Positions 23,976 to 32,007 of a stretch of 37,879 nt of DNA are shown here, piece after piece. The notes beneath the pieces were generated by a model. It ran no database searches. It saw nothing but the letters and a program-made list of their open reading frames with translations, and was not told the origin of the DNA. The position numbers were made by a program, and so were the translations under genes. The first letter of the stretch is position 1; every line of letters begins with the position of its first letter. Origin of the DNA: Opitutaceae bacterium. Lineage in GTDB: Bacteria > Verrucomicrobiota > Verrucomicrobiia > Opitutales > Opitutaceae. Location: positions 1-37,879 of the forward strand of contig JANQKI010000070.1 of assembly GCA_028281165.1 (NCBI GenBank). The letters are read 5' to 3'.

Positions 23976-25616
23976 ATGAACAAATTCCTGAAAATCGATA
24001 GTCGTGATAATGTTGCTGTCGCCTTGCAGACTCTTGAGACTGGGTTTGAAATTCTGGAGGGGCTTACCGCTCGAGAAACGATTCCGGCTAAACACAAGGT
24101 AGCCCTTCAGCGTATTGATCGTGGGGAACGCGTTATTATGTACGGAATTACCGTAGGCTCGACGATTGAGACTATCGAAGCTGGCGCTTTGTTGACAACG
24201 GAAAACATTGAGCACGAAAGCGAAGCCTTTTCTGCAAATGAACGATCTCCTTTGGGAAGTTGGCAGGCTACTGATGTATCCAAATTTTTCGCAGGTAACT
24301 TTCAAGGTTTTCATCGATCGGACGGTGGAATAGGAACGGCTAATTACTGGATCGTCGTTCCTCTGGTGTTCTGCGAGAATCGCAATGTCCAAGTAATGCG
24401 CGAGGCCTTGGAGGAGAATCTTGGATACAAGAGAGGTAGCCACTATTCGGATCTAGTGAGTCGCCTAGTTCGATTGCGCGCAAGTGGAAGAAGTTCTGAT
24501 GAGGTAATGGAAGAGGCATTGCATAGCAACTCATCAGCAGCTTCGCGCGTTTTTCCCAATGTGGACGGCGTCAAATTTCTCACTCACGGTTTGGGCTGTG
24601 GCGGAACAAGGGACGATGCCGACGCTCTTTGCGCGTTGATGGCTGGATACATCACCCATCCCAATGTTGCAGGGGCCACCGTTTTAAGTCTCGGTTGCCA
24701 GAATTCCACTGTCGAGCGACTGGAAGAGGAAATCGCGCGTCGAGATCCTGGATACGGTCGCCCGCTTCACATTTACGTCCAGCAGAAGGCCGATTCCGAG
24801 CAAGCCATGCTTACCAAAGCCTTAAAGGAAATCTTTGTTGGCCTTGATCAAATAAATACGCTTCAGCGAGAACCCGCTCCCCTTTCCAAACTGATCATTG
24901 GGATGGAGTGCGGCGGCTCTGATGGATTCTCTGGCATCTCCGCCAATCCTGTTCTGGGTCGTGTGTCCGATCTGATTGTATCTCTAGGCGGCAGCGCTAT
25001 TCTGGCCGAATTTCCCGAACTTTGCGGTGTAGAGCAGGAGCTTCTCAATCGGTGTGTGGACGATGACACAGCCAGTCGTCTCGAGTCATTGATTCGCCGA
25101 TACGCTGCTCATGCGGCTACCGTCGGAGCAGGTTTTCATATGAATCCGTCGCCAGGAAACATAGCCGATGGCCTGCTTACCGATGCCATGAAGTCGGCTG
25201 GAGCTGCCAAGAAAGGCGGAACCTCGCCTATCGTCGCAGCCTTAGATTATACGGAGCCTGTCGCAAAACCCGGCCTTAATCTGCTTTGCACCCCAGGAGG
25301 CGATGTCGAATCGACTACAGCTATGGCGGGCTCTGGAGCCAATGTCATGATCTTTTCCACCGGACTAGGCACGCCCACTGGCAACGCGATCTGCCCAACA
25401 CTGAAAGCCTCCAGCAATACAGAACTTTCCGAGCGCATGAGCGATATCATAGATTTCAATACAGGAGATGTCATCACTGGCGACGTCAGCATAGCCAAAC
25501 TTGGCGAGCAACTACTCGATCAAGTCATAGCCACCGCCAGTGGGGAGTACACTCCCAAAGCCGTTTCTCTGGGCCAAGACGATTTTCTTCCATGGAAGCG
25601 GGGAGTTTCGCTCTAG
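23976..25616 (+). CDS. uxaA: UxaA-family altronate dehydratase
   Basis: 546 residues from the ATG at 23976; a TTG 27 bases upstream is in frame but unsupported. It has the two-part layout of full-length UxaA. The N-terminal SAF domain (about 3-90, LKIDSRDNVAVAL ... GERVIMYG) is followed by the large catalytic part with GFHRSDGGIGTANYWIVVP, HGLGCGGTRDDAD, GMECGGSDGFSGISANP and a C-terminal STGLGTPTGNAICPTLK. UxaA dehydrates D-altronate to 2-keto-3-deoxygluconate in galacturonate breakdown, using iron or manganese. Related members act on galactarate or other sugar acids, so the exact substrate is open. No uxaB or uxaC lies in the window. It converges on an MFS gene with 9 bases between the stops. 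Confidence 0.9.
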   Translation: MNKFLKIDSRDNVAVALQTLETGFEILEGLTARETIPAKHKVALQRIDRGERVIMYGITVGSTIETIEAGALLTTENIEHESEAFSANERSPLGSWQATDVSKFFAGNFQGFHRSDGGIGTANYWIVVPLVFCENRNVQVMREALEENLGYKRGSHYSDLVSRLVRLRASGRSSDEVMEEALHSNSSAASRVFPNVDGVKFLTHGLGCGGTRDDADALCALMAGYITHPNVAGATVLSLGCQNSTVERLEEEIARRDPGYGRPLHIYVQQKADSEQAMLTKALKEIFVGLDQINTLQREPAPLSKLIIGMECGGSDGFSGISANPVLGRVSDLIVSLGGSAILAEFPELCGVEQELLNRCVDDDTASRLESLIRRYAAHAATVGAGFHMNPSPGNIADGLLTDAMKSAGAAKKGGTSPIVAALDYTEPVAKPGLNLLCTPGGDVESTTAMAGSGANVMIFSTGLGTPTGNAICPTLKASSNTELSERMSDIIDFNTGDVITGDVSIAKLGEQLLDQVIATASGEYTPKAVSLGQDDFLPWKRGVSL

Positions 25617-25625
25617 AGGAAGCGC

Positions 25626-26921
25626 TTAATTTCTTCCACTTTTCAATTTAGGTTTCCGTATCAAAATATTTAGTACGGCCGATAGAAGCGGCAGAAGCGC
25701 AGACCAAAGGATGATGGCCTTATAGCTTTGGGTGGCGTCGAAGGCTATTCCGAAGATGACCGGACCTATGGCTGAACCGATCACTGCCGTCGCGACGATG
25801 GCTCCGAGAATGCCTCCTAGAAAACGTCTTCCAAAGAGGTTTGGTTTAAGCACCCCGATAGTAAGCCCAGTTATTGCGCCCGATACTCCGCTCAGGAAGG
25901 CGTAGCAGAAAGCAAGGGATACGCTATTTATGAAAGGAATCATGACGAAGGCGACGGTTTGCGTAAGGCAGGCTAGAGCGAGGGCGAGATGCTGGCGCTT
26001 TATTTTGTCTAAAACTAGCCCGGATAGAACGACGGTAACCAAGGCAACGAGAGGCTTTACACTCATTACCTGAGCCGCAAACGTCATACTATAGCCTAGT
26101 TCTCTAAATATGGATACAAAATGCAGTGTTACGCCAGTCCCCACCAAATTCACTTGTAGAATGCAGAAGGCGATGATCCAGAATGCTGATGTCTTGAGCG
26201 CTTGGGTTTGGGTTAGAGATACCTCGTCGTCAGGCGCTTCAGGATTGATGCTTTCACTCTTTTCAGGATTGGTTTTCCTTCCGTATGGATGGATTCCCGC
26301 ATCTTCTGGGCGGCTTATGAGAAACAGAAGGACAATTGGGATATAGACCAACCAAAGACCACCTGCCAGAATTCGGTAGGCCTGGCGCCAGCCGTATTCA
26401 TTAATCAAATAATCATTAACTAGCGGAAACACGGCGCCTCCTGCAGTACCGCCTAAGCCAACCAGCATGATGGCGAAAGCCCGGCGTTCGATAAACCATT
26501 GGGGCGCTAAGACGTTGGCGGAAAGGTCTAAGGCCCCCTTTCCGGCAAATCGGGCTAGAAGAAAGCCGAAGAATAAGATGATCGGTCCGATTGAAACGCT
26601 CATTATTATGCAGGCAATGCCTAAAAGCGCAGCAGACGAAATAGCAGACCACTTCGAGCCAATACGATCGACGACTCTGCCTGCGAAAAACATCATGAAT
26701 CCCGATATGAGTGTCGCGGCGGAAAAGAGCGAAGAAACGTAGGCTCGACTCCATCCGAACTCTTCCACGAAAGAGTCCATAAAAAGCGAAAAGGAATCCG
26801 ACTGACCTGGTGTCGTGGCAAACATGGAAAGCGCCCCGAGGAAGACAATAACCCATCCGTAGAAGAAAGGCGCTTTCCTCACCATATTGTTACGTATTGG
26901 AGATTCTGTCACAACAGGCAA
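25626..26921 (-). CDS. MFS transporter, monocarboxylate/oxalate-formate type
   Basis: 431 residues with about twelve hydrophobic segments in two six-helix halves and a charged central loop (about residues 200-235, RKTNPEKSESINPEAPDDE). The start PFFYGWVIVFLGALSMF and SFSLFMDSFVEEFGWSRAYVSSLFSAATL match the oxalate-formate/monocarboxylate subgroup of the major facilitator superfamily, and GRVVDRIGSKW is the MFS loop 2-3 motif. It would carry organic acids across the inner membrane with protons. An in-frame ATG at 26885 is an alternative start. It converges with the UxaA-type gene and may import the acid that enzyme uses, which is inference. Confidence 0.9.
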   Translation of the reverse strand: MPVVTESPIRNNMVRKAPFFYGWVIVFLGALSMFATTPGQSDSFSLFMDSFVEEFGWSRAYVSSLFSAATLISGFMMFFAGRVVDRIGSKWSAISSAALLGIACIIMSVSIGPIILFFGFLLARFAGKGALDLSANVLAPQWFIERRAFAIMLVGLGGTAGGAVFPLVNDYLINEYGWRQAYRILAGGLWLVYIPIVLLFLISRPEDAGIHPYGRKTNPEKSESINPEAPDDEVSLTQTQALKTSAFWIIAFCILQVNLVGTGVTLHFVSIFRELGYSMTFAAQVMSVKPLVALVTVVLSGLVLDKIKRQHLALALACLTQTVAFVMIPFINSVSLAFCYAFLSGVSGAITGLTIGVLKPNLFGRRFLGGILGAIVATAVIGSAIGPVIFGIAFDATQSYKAIILWSALLPLLSAVLNILIRKPKLKSGRN

Positions 26922-26979
26922 ACACTAGGTTCAGCCCAAAAATGAACCAAGGTTATTTTAGTTCAAATGGGTTCTTTCT

Positions 26980-27549
26980 CTAGTCGGATTTCCGTTTCTG
27001 ACTCGAGGATATAAATTCCAATATGGTTTCGTAGCTCGGATTATAATCTTCGGATGTATCCACTGTAAGACTATCCAGACCGTCCGAGCTTGGATCATAT
27101 CCCGTAGGTAGCATTTCTTTTGGCTGGATAGGCGGCTCGTTATGGAAGCGATTCCATTCGGGATCTTCGAGACGCCTTTGTCGCACACGTTGATTGGCTA
27201 GATCCGTTCCAATATGGCAGCGGATGGCTTTGATTGTGGCGAGTTCTCTTAAGGGATCGATCTTGGGAGCCCAGCGTTTTGCACGGAAGGCTGCTTCGGC
27301 GACCAATGTTACTTTGTTTCTCAGCAGCAGTTCAATGTTGTCAAAGAAAGTCGAATACGTTGTCCAAGTGATTTCTCTTTCCGGCTCGCCTTTATCTCCA
27401 ACCGTATTGACGATTCCTTCTTTGATGTCATCTCGGCTTACGAGTGGGCAATGGATGCTTCGGGCTAGCTTGCGAGCAAGGGTGGACTTGCCGGCTCCAG
27501 GGCGGCCAACAACGAGAATAAGTTGAGGTAGAGCTGTGGTTTCGATCAC
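26980..27549 (-). CDS. P-loop small-molecule kinase / AAA-type ATPase
   Basis: 189 residues. A Walker A motif is at the N-terminus (G15-RPGAGKS-T23), preceded by a hydrophobic strand (LILVVG). Then come LARSIHCPLVSRDDIKEG, the acidic switch of AAA_33/zeta-toxin/shikimate-kinase-like kinases, and VTLVAEAAFRAKRW, matching the second strand of that fold. The C-terminal third is charged and lacks a recognised domain. The substrate is unknown; the fold is shared with phosphotransferases for small molecules and with zeta toxins, but no epsilon-type antitoxin gene is adjacent, so I do not call it a toxin. It lies between the MFS and cyanophycinase-like genes, all on the minus strand. Confidence 0.82.
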   Translation of the reverse strand: MIETTALPQLILVVGRPGAGKSTLARKLARSIHCPLVSRDDIKEGIVNTVGDKGEPEREITWTTYSTFFDNIELLLRNKVTLVAEAAFRAKRWAPKIDPLRELATIKAIRCHIGTDLANQRVRQRRLEDPEWNRFHNEPPIQPKEMLPTGYDPSSDGLDSLTVDTSEDYNPSYETILEFISSSQKRKSD

Positions 27550-27634
27550 TTAATGTTACAATCTCGATTGGGGTGTAAGCTTTCAGATTTGGAGACGGTC
27601 TAAATAGATCAGGGTAGGAAGGCTTACTCCACAA

Positions 27635-28495
27635 TTAATTTGTTAGGACTTTGCGATTGGCTAGGTCGTAACGGTCGCCGTCGCGGAGAAAATAAAATCG
27701 ATCCGAGGACTCAGGAAGGACTTTCTTGTTCCACCCCTCGCGGGACCAAAAGTTTCCATCGTAAACAATCACGTAGCTTTCTCCTAGAACCTCGAAGGTG
27801 TCGCCGGTGACGATCAAGGCTGTGTTCTCGTCAATGCTTATGCCAAGAAGTTCCGGTCTGCTTTTCAGAATCTGCAGCATATCGAAGTGTCGGTTTCTAG
27901 CCAATACATGCTGATCGATGGCGACATTCTTAAGGTAGGAAAACCCTTCTTCGTGGTCGCCCATCATAATCTGATTTCCGGTTGTGTCTCCACGAGCTAA
28001 ATACGATCCTTGAATGGTTGCTCCAGCGGAAGAGCCGCCGATGACGCCACCTCGCTTAAGAACATCCCAGAACATTTCTTCGGCTTTCGTTCCGGCATAA
28101 GCATCGACTAATCGCCACTGGCGTCCGCCGCCGAACCATACGCCTTGGGCATTCTTAAGGGGCTCTAGAAAGGCGTCGGAGTTGGCTGTGGCCGGATCGC
28201 GCGTATGCAGGACAGTGACGTTGTTGGCTCCTAGTTTTCGGAGTCTGCGAGCGCTCCACGGTCGATCTTCGAAATTTTCGCTTCCGTTCGCAGTGGGCAC
28301 GACGACGAGAAGAGCATCAGTCTCTCCTGCCAACTCTATGAATTTTTCAAATAATTCATCGTTCCGTCCGCCACCGCCGACGATGACAAGACTTCCTTTT
28401 TCCGGTCCAACTTTTGTGGCGAGATCTGAATCTTGAGCAAAGCCGAAGCAACTGAAAAACGCAAAGGCAAGCGATAGAGAGGTGATCGTTTTCAT
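27635..28495 (-). CDS. Secreted cyanophycinase-like peptidase (S51 family)
   Basis: 286 residues from the ATG at 28495; the frame is open for 13 codons upstream, but this ATG begins a signal peptide (TITSLSLAFAFFSCFGFA). Peptidase S51 signatures include IVGGGGRNDELFEKF, VVVPTANGS, GVWFGGGRQWRLVDAY, the nucleophile elbow GGSSAGA with S156, and VAIDQHVLARNRHFD carrying the later histidine. Cyanophycinases release dipeptides from the storage polymer cyanophycin, but other S51 enzymes are peptidases. No cyanophycin synthetase is in the window, and an exported copy would have to act on external polymer. It lies 35 bases downstream of the DUF3788 gene's stop. Confidence 0.87.
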   Translation of the reverse strand: MKTITSLSLAFAFFSCFGFAQDSDLATKVGPEKGSLVIVGGGGRNDELFEKFIELAGETDALLVVVPTANGSENFEDRPWSARRLRKLGANNVTVLHTRDPATANSDAFLEPLKNAQGVWFGGGRQWRLVDAYAGTKAEEMFWDVLKRGGVIGGSSAGATIQGSYLARGDTTGNQIMMGDHEEGFSYLKNVAIDQHVLARNRHFDMLQILKSRPELLGISIDENTALIVTGDTFEVLGESYVIVYDGNFWSREGWNKKVLPESSDRFYFLRDGDRYDLANRKVLTN

Positions 28496-28530
28496 ACAGA
28501 AGTATATACCTGCGTAGCCGCAATATGGTT

Positions 28531-28962
28531 TCACTTGGCAAGCTTGATTATGATCATCTCTTTTGCGTATTCGATATCTTTCTTTTTTCTGAAGACGATG
28601 GTGAGTCCGCGAAGCTTGCCGTAGTGTTTTCCTTCTTTGAACTGTTGTTTCAGTTCGTCGGAAATCTCGGCATTTAATATGGTTTCTTCAAATTTATCTG
28701 TAAGGTAAAAAGTGATACGAAAGGCTTCTTTGATGATTGATGTCCAGAAGACCGTCTTCGATTTCCTTTGGACTTTCAAGAGCCAGCTTTTCCCATCCTT
28801 GTAATACCGCCATTCTTCGGAGAAATCGAGATATTCGTCGTGAATGTATTCGAAAAACGAATCCCACAATTTCATGCTCTTCCCAAGGCAGGTGGATATC
28901 ACCTCGTTGGTTGGATACACATCAGGGTCATCGAGAATTGGTTTTTCAAGTTCCGCTGTCAT
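28531..28962 (-). CDS. DUF3788 family protein
   Basis: 143 residues, cytoplasmic, no signal peptide. It shows the DUF3788 pattern: SEEWRYYKDGKSWLLKVQRKSKTVFW, then EAFRITFYLTDKFEETIL, and HYGKLRGLTIVFRKKKDIEYAKEMI near the end. Function unknown. It precedes the cyanophycinase-like gene on the same strand by about 35 bases and may be transcribed with it. The 99 bases to the DUF2071 gene upstream show no terminator. Confidence 0.82.
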   Translation of the reverse strand: MTAELEKPILDDPDVYPTNEVISTCLGKSMKLWDSFFEYIHDEYLDFSEEWRYYKDGKSWLLKVQRKSKTVFWTSIIKEAFRITFYLTDKFEETILNAEISDELKQQFKEGKHYGKLRGLTIVFRKKKDIEYAKEMIIIKLAK

Positions 28963-29061
28963 TCAATGCGATAATGTTCGTAGAAGCGATTGTGGGCCTA
29001 TTGCCTAATTCTGCGATCTTAAATGGCCGAGCAAAACGATAGGTTAAAATTAGCAGCATTT

Positions 29062-29850
29062 CTAAAGCCCGTGATGAGCCTGGCTTAATTTGGGCTGCGC
29101 AATGGTTGCTAGTGGGTAAATGGAGACGATGGCTTCAGAACTGTAGCATTGATGCGTATAACCGGAGTTTGGAGCGGGAAAGCCGTTCAGCTGAAAGAGA
29201 CGGTCGTCGTGTTCTTCAACCTTCACATCGGAAATTTGGTATGGAGGGTGGTGAACTTGGCCGCATTTGAGCGTGTCCGTTTTGTCATTGTAGGAGAACA
29301 GCCAATACCTCTCCACGAGAAAGAATTCGAGGCTTCCCGGCTCAGCCATTGCGGAATCCCCTTTTTGAATATAGGCGTATCTGAGCTGAACATCGGGCGA
29401 GTTTGTCCGTCTGGAAGCGTATTCTATTTTTCCTGACGAATCATCAATGCGAGCCTTCATTTCCGCGAAATGGTAGGGCAGACGGAAGAAGCTGCGAGCC
29501 ACTTTAACCGCTAGCTTTTGATTGGCATCTAGAGAATAGAACCAGACTCCCGGCAAACCAGTTTCCTTGTGGTAGACATAGGTGCGCAGATTGATTTCCA
29601 GAAAGTTGGAAATGCCAGGAACGGCAGGGCAGCATCTTGGCCTGACGCCTTCCATAAAAAAGGGCACAATGCCAATGTAGGCTTTATCTTCATGCGTATC
29701 GACTTCGAGACCGGCAGGAAGGGAGGCTTGGATTAATGCCTTTTCTATTTCCCAGTGAAGGAAAAGCAGGTGTCGCCAAGTTTGATGCATGACGGGCGAC
29801 CCGGCAGGCCTGCTTCTCGCCTCTAGGCGCTTTTCCATTGTGGGAAACAT
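29062..29850 (-). CDS. DUF2071 family protein
   Basis: 262 residues. The N-terminal MHQTWRHLLFLHWEIE and AYIGIVPFFMEGVRPR, plus the central NFLEINLRTYVYHKETGLPGVWFYSLDAN, are diagnostic of DUF2071 (YqjF-like). A C-terminal segment includes GQVHHPPYQI. The family is soluble and uncharacterised; its fold resembles acetoacetate decarboxylase. A stretch of about 215 bases separates it from the DUF4861 gene upstream; I see no gene there. Confidence 0.87.
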   Translation of the reverse strand: MFPTMEKRLEARSRPAGSPVMHQTWRHLLFLHWEIEKALIQASLPAGLEVDTHEDKAYIGIVPFFMEGVRPRCCPAVPGISNFLEINLRTYVYHKETGLPGVWFYSLDANQKLAVKVARSFFRLPYHFAEMKARIDDSSGKIEYASRRTNSPDVQLRYAYIQKGDSAMAEPGSLEFFLVERYWLFSYNDKTDTLKCGQVHHPPYQISDVKVEEHDDRLFQLNGFPAPNSGYTHQCYSSEAIVSIYPLATIAQPKLSQAHHGL

Positions 29851-30065
29851 TATGATGATATTTTGTGTCGATTGGCGGCGGATTGGTAAATCAGATCTTC
29901 ACAAAAGGCCTATCACTTTGAATGCAATGGCTTATAACCGCAAGGCTCGTCAGATTTCTTCCCATTCTAGGGCTAGGAATTCTCATGCAAAAGCGCTTCT
30001 GCTCGACGACTCCTCTGCAGAAGAAAAGAAAGACTAAGCTTTTGGCGTAGCTAGGGCCGCAAATC

Positions 30066-30941
30066 CTATCTCGCTGCTCCCTTCGCTACGTAGCGTATCC
30101 ACTCGTTCACGGTTTGAAAGTCCCCGGCGACCGCCCAGGCGAAGCCCGCTTGGTAGGCGATACGACCTGATGGGTCGGTTTTTGCCGTAATGATGATATG
30201 ACTACGATCGGGAGTTTCGCTTTTGATTTCAGTAACTTTTCCCTTGTAGGGGCGGGAAAGGATTACAGCGGTTCCGTGATCGGTATCGTCGATCGTCTCC
30301 CAAGTGGAGATCCAGAGACGATCGGTATTTCCCGAATAAGTGGCAGCCAGACCATCATGCGTAGCGAGGCCGATAGCGACTTCGACTTGGCTGGGTTTTC
30401 CGTCGACGAAGAATTGACTCTCGGCTTTGAATAGATGGTCGCCGGCTTTAAGGGTGAAGGTCCGCAGTTCGCGAACCTCCATGGGGAGACCTTTCCAATT
30501 GTATTCAAGTTCGAATACGGCTCTGGCAGGACCGTTTTCGATGACGCGATGACGGTTGAATTCTTCTGATGGCGTAAGCTGGCCGTCGATCCAGAGAGCG
30601 AGTCCTCCGCAGCCGAGGGAATCGCCGACATGGTAGGCGTCATAGCCTTCCCCATAGTCGGAGTGGTAGGACTGGCCATTATTCATCCGTTCGTACCAGA
30701 GGTCGATAACGGGTGTGTCGACGCGTTTGAACCAACAGTCGATTCCGATGTTATTCGACGAGTCGCGCAGCGAGCGACCGAAGAGCCGGAAACCGACTTT
30801 ATCGTTCTCGAAGGCGAAGTCGTCTTTCCATTCGGGAATCGTGCGAGCAGAGGCGAAGCCCCTGTCGTTGTTTGAATCGCTCCCGATCGCAGTGGACGAA
30901 AGGAGAGCGGCTAAGAGTAAGCAGAAGACTCGATGTGTCAT
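30066..30941 (-). CDS. DUF4861 secreted protein
   Basis: 291 residues with a signal peptide (VFCLLLAALLSSTAIG). The body matches DUF4861: DFAFENDKVGFRLFG, GIDCWFKRVDTPVIDLWY, then YHSDYGEGYDAYHVGDSLGCGGLALW with its conserved histidine and glycine-rich turn. Proteins of this family often accompany polysaccharide lyases and unsaturated-glucuronyl enzymes in marine degraders; no direct activity is assigned. The upstream 329 bases are shared with the divergent tetR-type gene. It fits the polysaccharide-processing theme of the window. Confidence 0.88.
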   Translation of the reverse strand: MTHRVFCLLLAALLSSTAIGSDSNNDRGFASARTIPEWKDDFAFENDKVGFRLFGRSLRDSSNNIGIDCWFKRVDTPVIDLWYERMNNGQSYHSDYGEGYDAYHVGDSLGCGGLALWIDGQLTPSEEFNRHRVIENGPARAVFELEYNWKGLPMEVRELRTFTLKAGDHLFKAESQFFVDGKPSQVEVAIGLATHDGLAATYSGNTDRLWISTWETIDDTDHGTAVILSRPYKGKVTEIKSETPDRSHIIITAKTDPSGRIAYQAGFAWAVAGDFQTVNEWIRYVAKGAAR

Positions 30942-31270
30942 GCAATCGGTAAAGCGATCTTTGCCGCGTTGCGCAATGCCGAATGGGCGAATTCAATATT
31001 CTCCACATTGTTCTCCGGCAAGTGGAGGAAGGGGCTGGCCGATTGGTTTTTGATTTGGGGTATCCGATTTTAAAATACAGCCTCTTTCTTTAGATCAGGA
31101 CCCCTACCGCCGACTGTTTCCTGTCGGTTTCCAACAGCTTTCGAAAGCGAAAGAATGAAGGGGAGTCAGGCTCTAAAACCAGGACAGGCACGATTTATCT
31201 TGACCGTTTATGAAAATAACTATCTAAAAAATATAATTTAAAGCGTTTTATTAGATAGTTTTTATTGATT
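30942..31270. promoter_or_regulatory. Divergent intergenic region before the TetR gene
   Basis: A 329-base gap without a gene. It holds a 12-base palindrome GCTTTCGAAAGC at 31137-31148, a weak CCGAC/GTCGG pair at 31110-31127, and the inverted-repeat operator and -10 box described separately. Promoters for the minus-strand DUF4861 gene and the plus-strand TetR gene should both lie here. Confidence 0.5.
31218..31260 (+). promoter_or_regulatory. Inverted-repeat operator flanking a -10 box (probable TetR autoregulation)
   Basis: AACTATCTAA at 31218-31227 and TTAGATAGTT at 31251-31260 are exact 10-base complements, 33 bases apart start to start, about three DNA turns. Between them sits a perfect -10 hexamer TATAAT (31232-31237), 33 bases before the regulator's ATG. 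A regulator bound to both arms would block RNA polymerase. A matching -35 at 17-base spacing is poor, so the promoter may depend on activation. Confidence 0.65.
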
Positions 31271-31999
31271 ATGAAGGTTTCAAAGGAGCAGAAACAGAGG
31301 ACGAGACGAAAGCTAATCGAGGCTGCAGTGGAGCTGATTGTGGAAGAGGGTCACCAGAAGGCCACCATGAAGAAGATAGCCAAGGCCGCTGGAGTGGGGC
31401 CGGCGACGATCTATAAGTACTTCCCTTCCAAGGAGAAATTGATCGTGGGCTTCTACGTGCAGAAAGCCCGAGACGCCATCGAGGATCTCGACGAGATAGG
31501 AGATTTTGGCGAATACAATCTGAAGGAGAAGTTGCAGATATTGCTGGAGAGCTACCTTGAGCACCTTTTGACTGATCGCGAGTTCGTCTTGAAGAGCTTG
31601 GATATCATACTCCACTCCTCGTCGCTCGCCTACCAAGACACGACGCCGATTAAGAAGGAGTTCAAGGCGATCATTACGAAATTCTTGGACGAAGCGGAGG
31701 CCTCCGGCGAGATCGATGAAATCCCGTTCAAGGAAGTCATTCCGGAAATGCTCTGTCACTACATGGTGGGTGTATTGATTTATTGGAGCAAAGACGAGTC
31801 GGAGGAGTTTGCCGATACCACGCAAATGATCGATCTCTCGTTGGAACTGAGCCAATTGGTTCTCAGTAGCGGTTTGATCAACAAGACCTTCGATGCTGCT
31901 TCCTTCTTTTTCAAAAGCTATTTCTTCCGTTCCATGGGCGATCATGGCAGCATCCTAAAGAAGCTGGTCAAGGCGAAGACGGCGTTCATCACAGGCTAA
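31271..31999 (+). CDS. TetR-family transcriptional regulator
   Basis: 242 residues from the ATG at 31271; a TTG two codons upstream is also in frame. The N-terminal helix-turn-helix domain is canonical: RRKLIEAAVELIVEEGHQKATMKKIAKAAGVGPATIYKYFPSKEKLI. The rest is a helical ligand-binding/dimer domain with a long C-terminal helix region rich in phenylalanine (AASFFFKSYFFRSMGD), suggesting a hydrophobic ligand pocket or membrane contact. It lies directly behind an inverted repeat framing a -10 box and is followed 8 bases after its stop by an ABC1 kinase gene, so it probably represses both. The ligand is unknown. Confidence 0.93.
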   Translation: MKVSKEQKQRTRRKLIEAAVELIVEEGHQKATMKKIAKAAGVGPATIYKYFPSKEKLIVGFYVQKARDAIEDLDEIGDFGEYNLKEKLQILLESYLEHLLTDREFVLKSLDIILHSSSLAYQDTTPIKKEFKAIITKFLDEAEASGEIDEIPFKEVIPEMLCHYMVGVLIYWSKDESEEFADTTQMIDLSLELSQLVLSSGLINKTFDAASFFFKSYFFRSMGDHGSILKKLVKAKTAFITG

Positions 32000-32007
32000 T
32001 CGGTACT

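Noticed and set aside
26980..27549. Possible zeta-type toxin
   Set aside because: The P-loop and acidic switch fit, but no epsilon-type antitoxin gene is adjacent, and many metabolic kinases share this pattern.
29789..30037. 82-codon plus-strand frame between the DUF2071 and DUF4861 genes
   Set aside because: No recognisable domain and partial overlap with the DUF2071 gene; treated as non-coding.
31137..31148. GCTTTCGAAAGC palindrome as a second TetR operator
   Set aside because: Its sequence is unrelated to the AACTATCTAA half-sites, so there is no reason to link it to this regulator.
31313..31945. 210-codon minus-strand open frame opposite the TetR gene
   Set aside because: It lies wholly inside a canonical TetR gene and has no recognisable domain.
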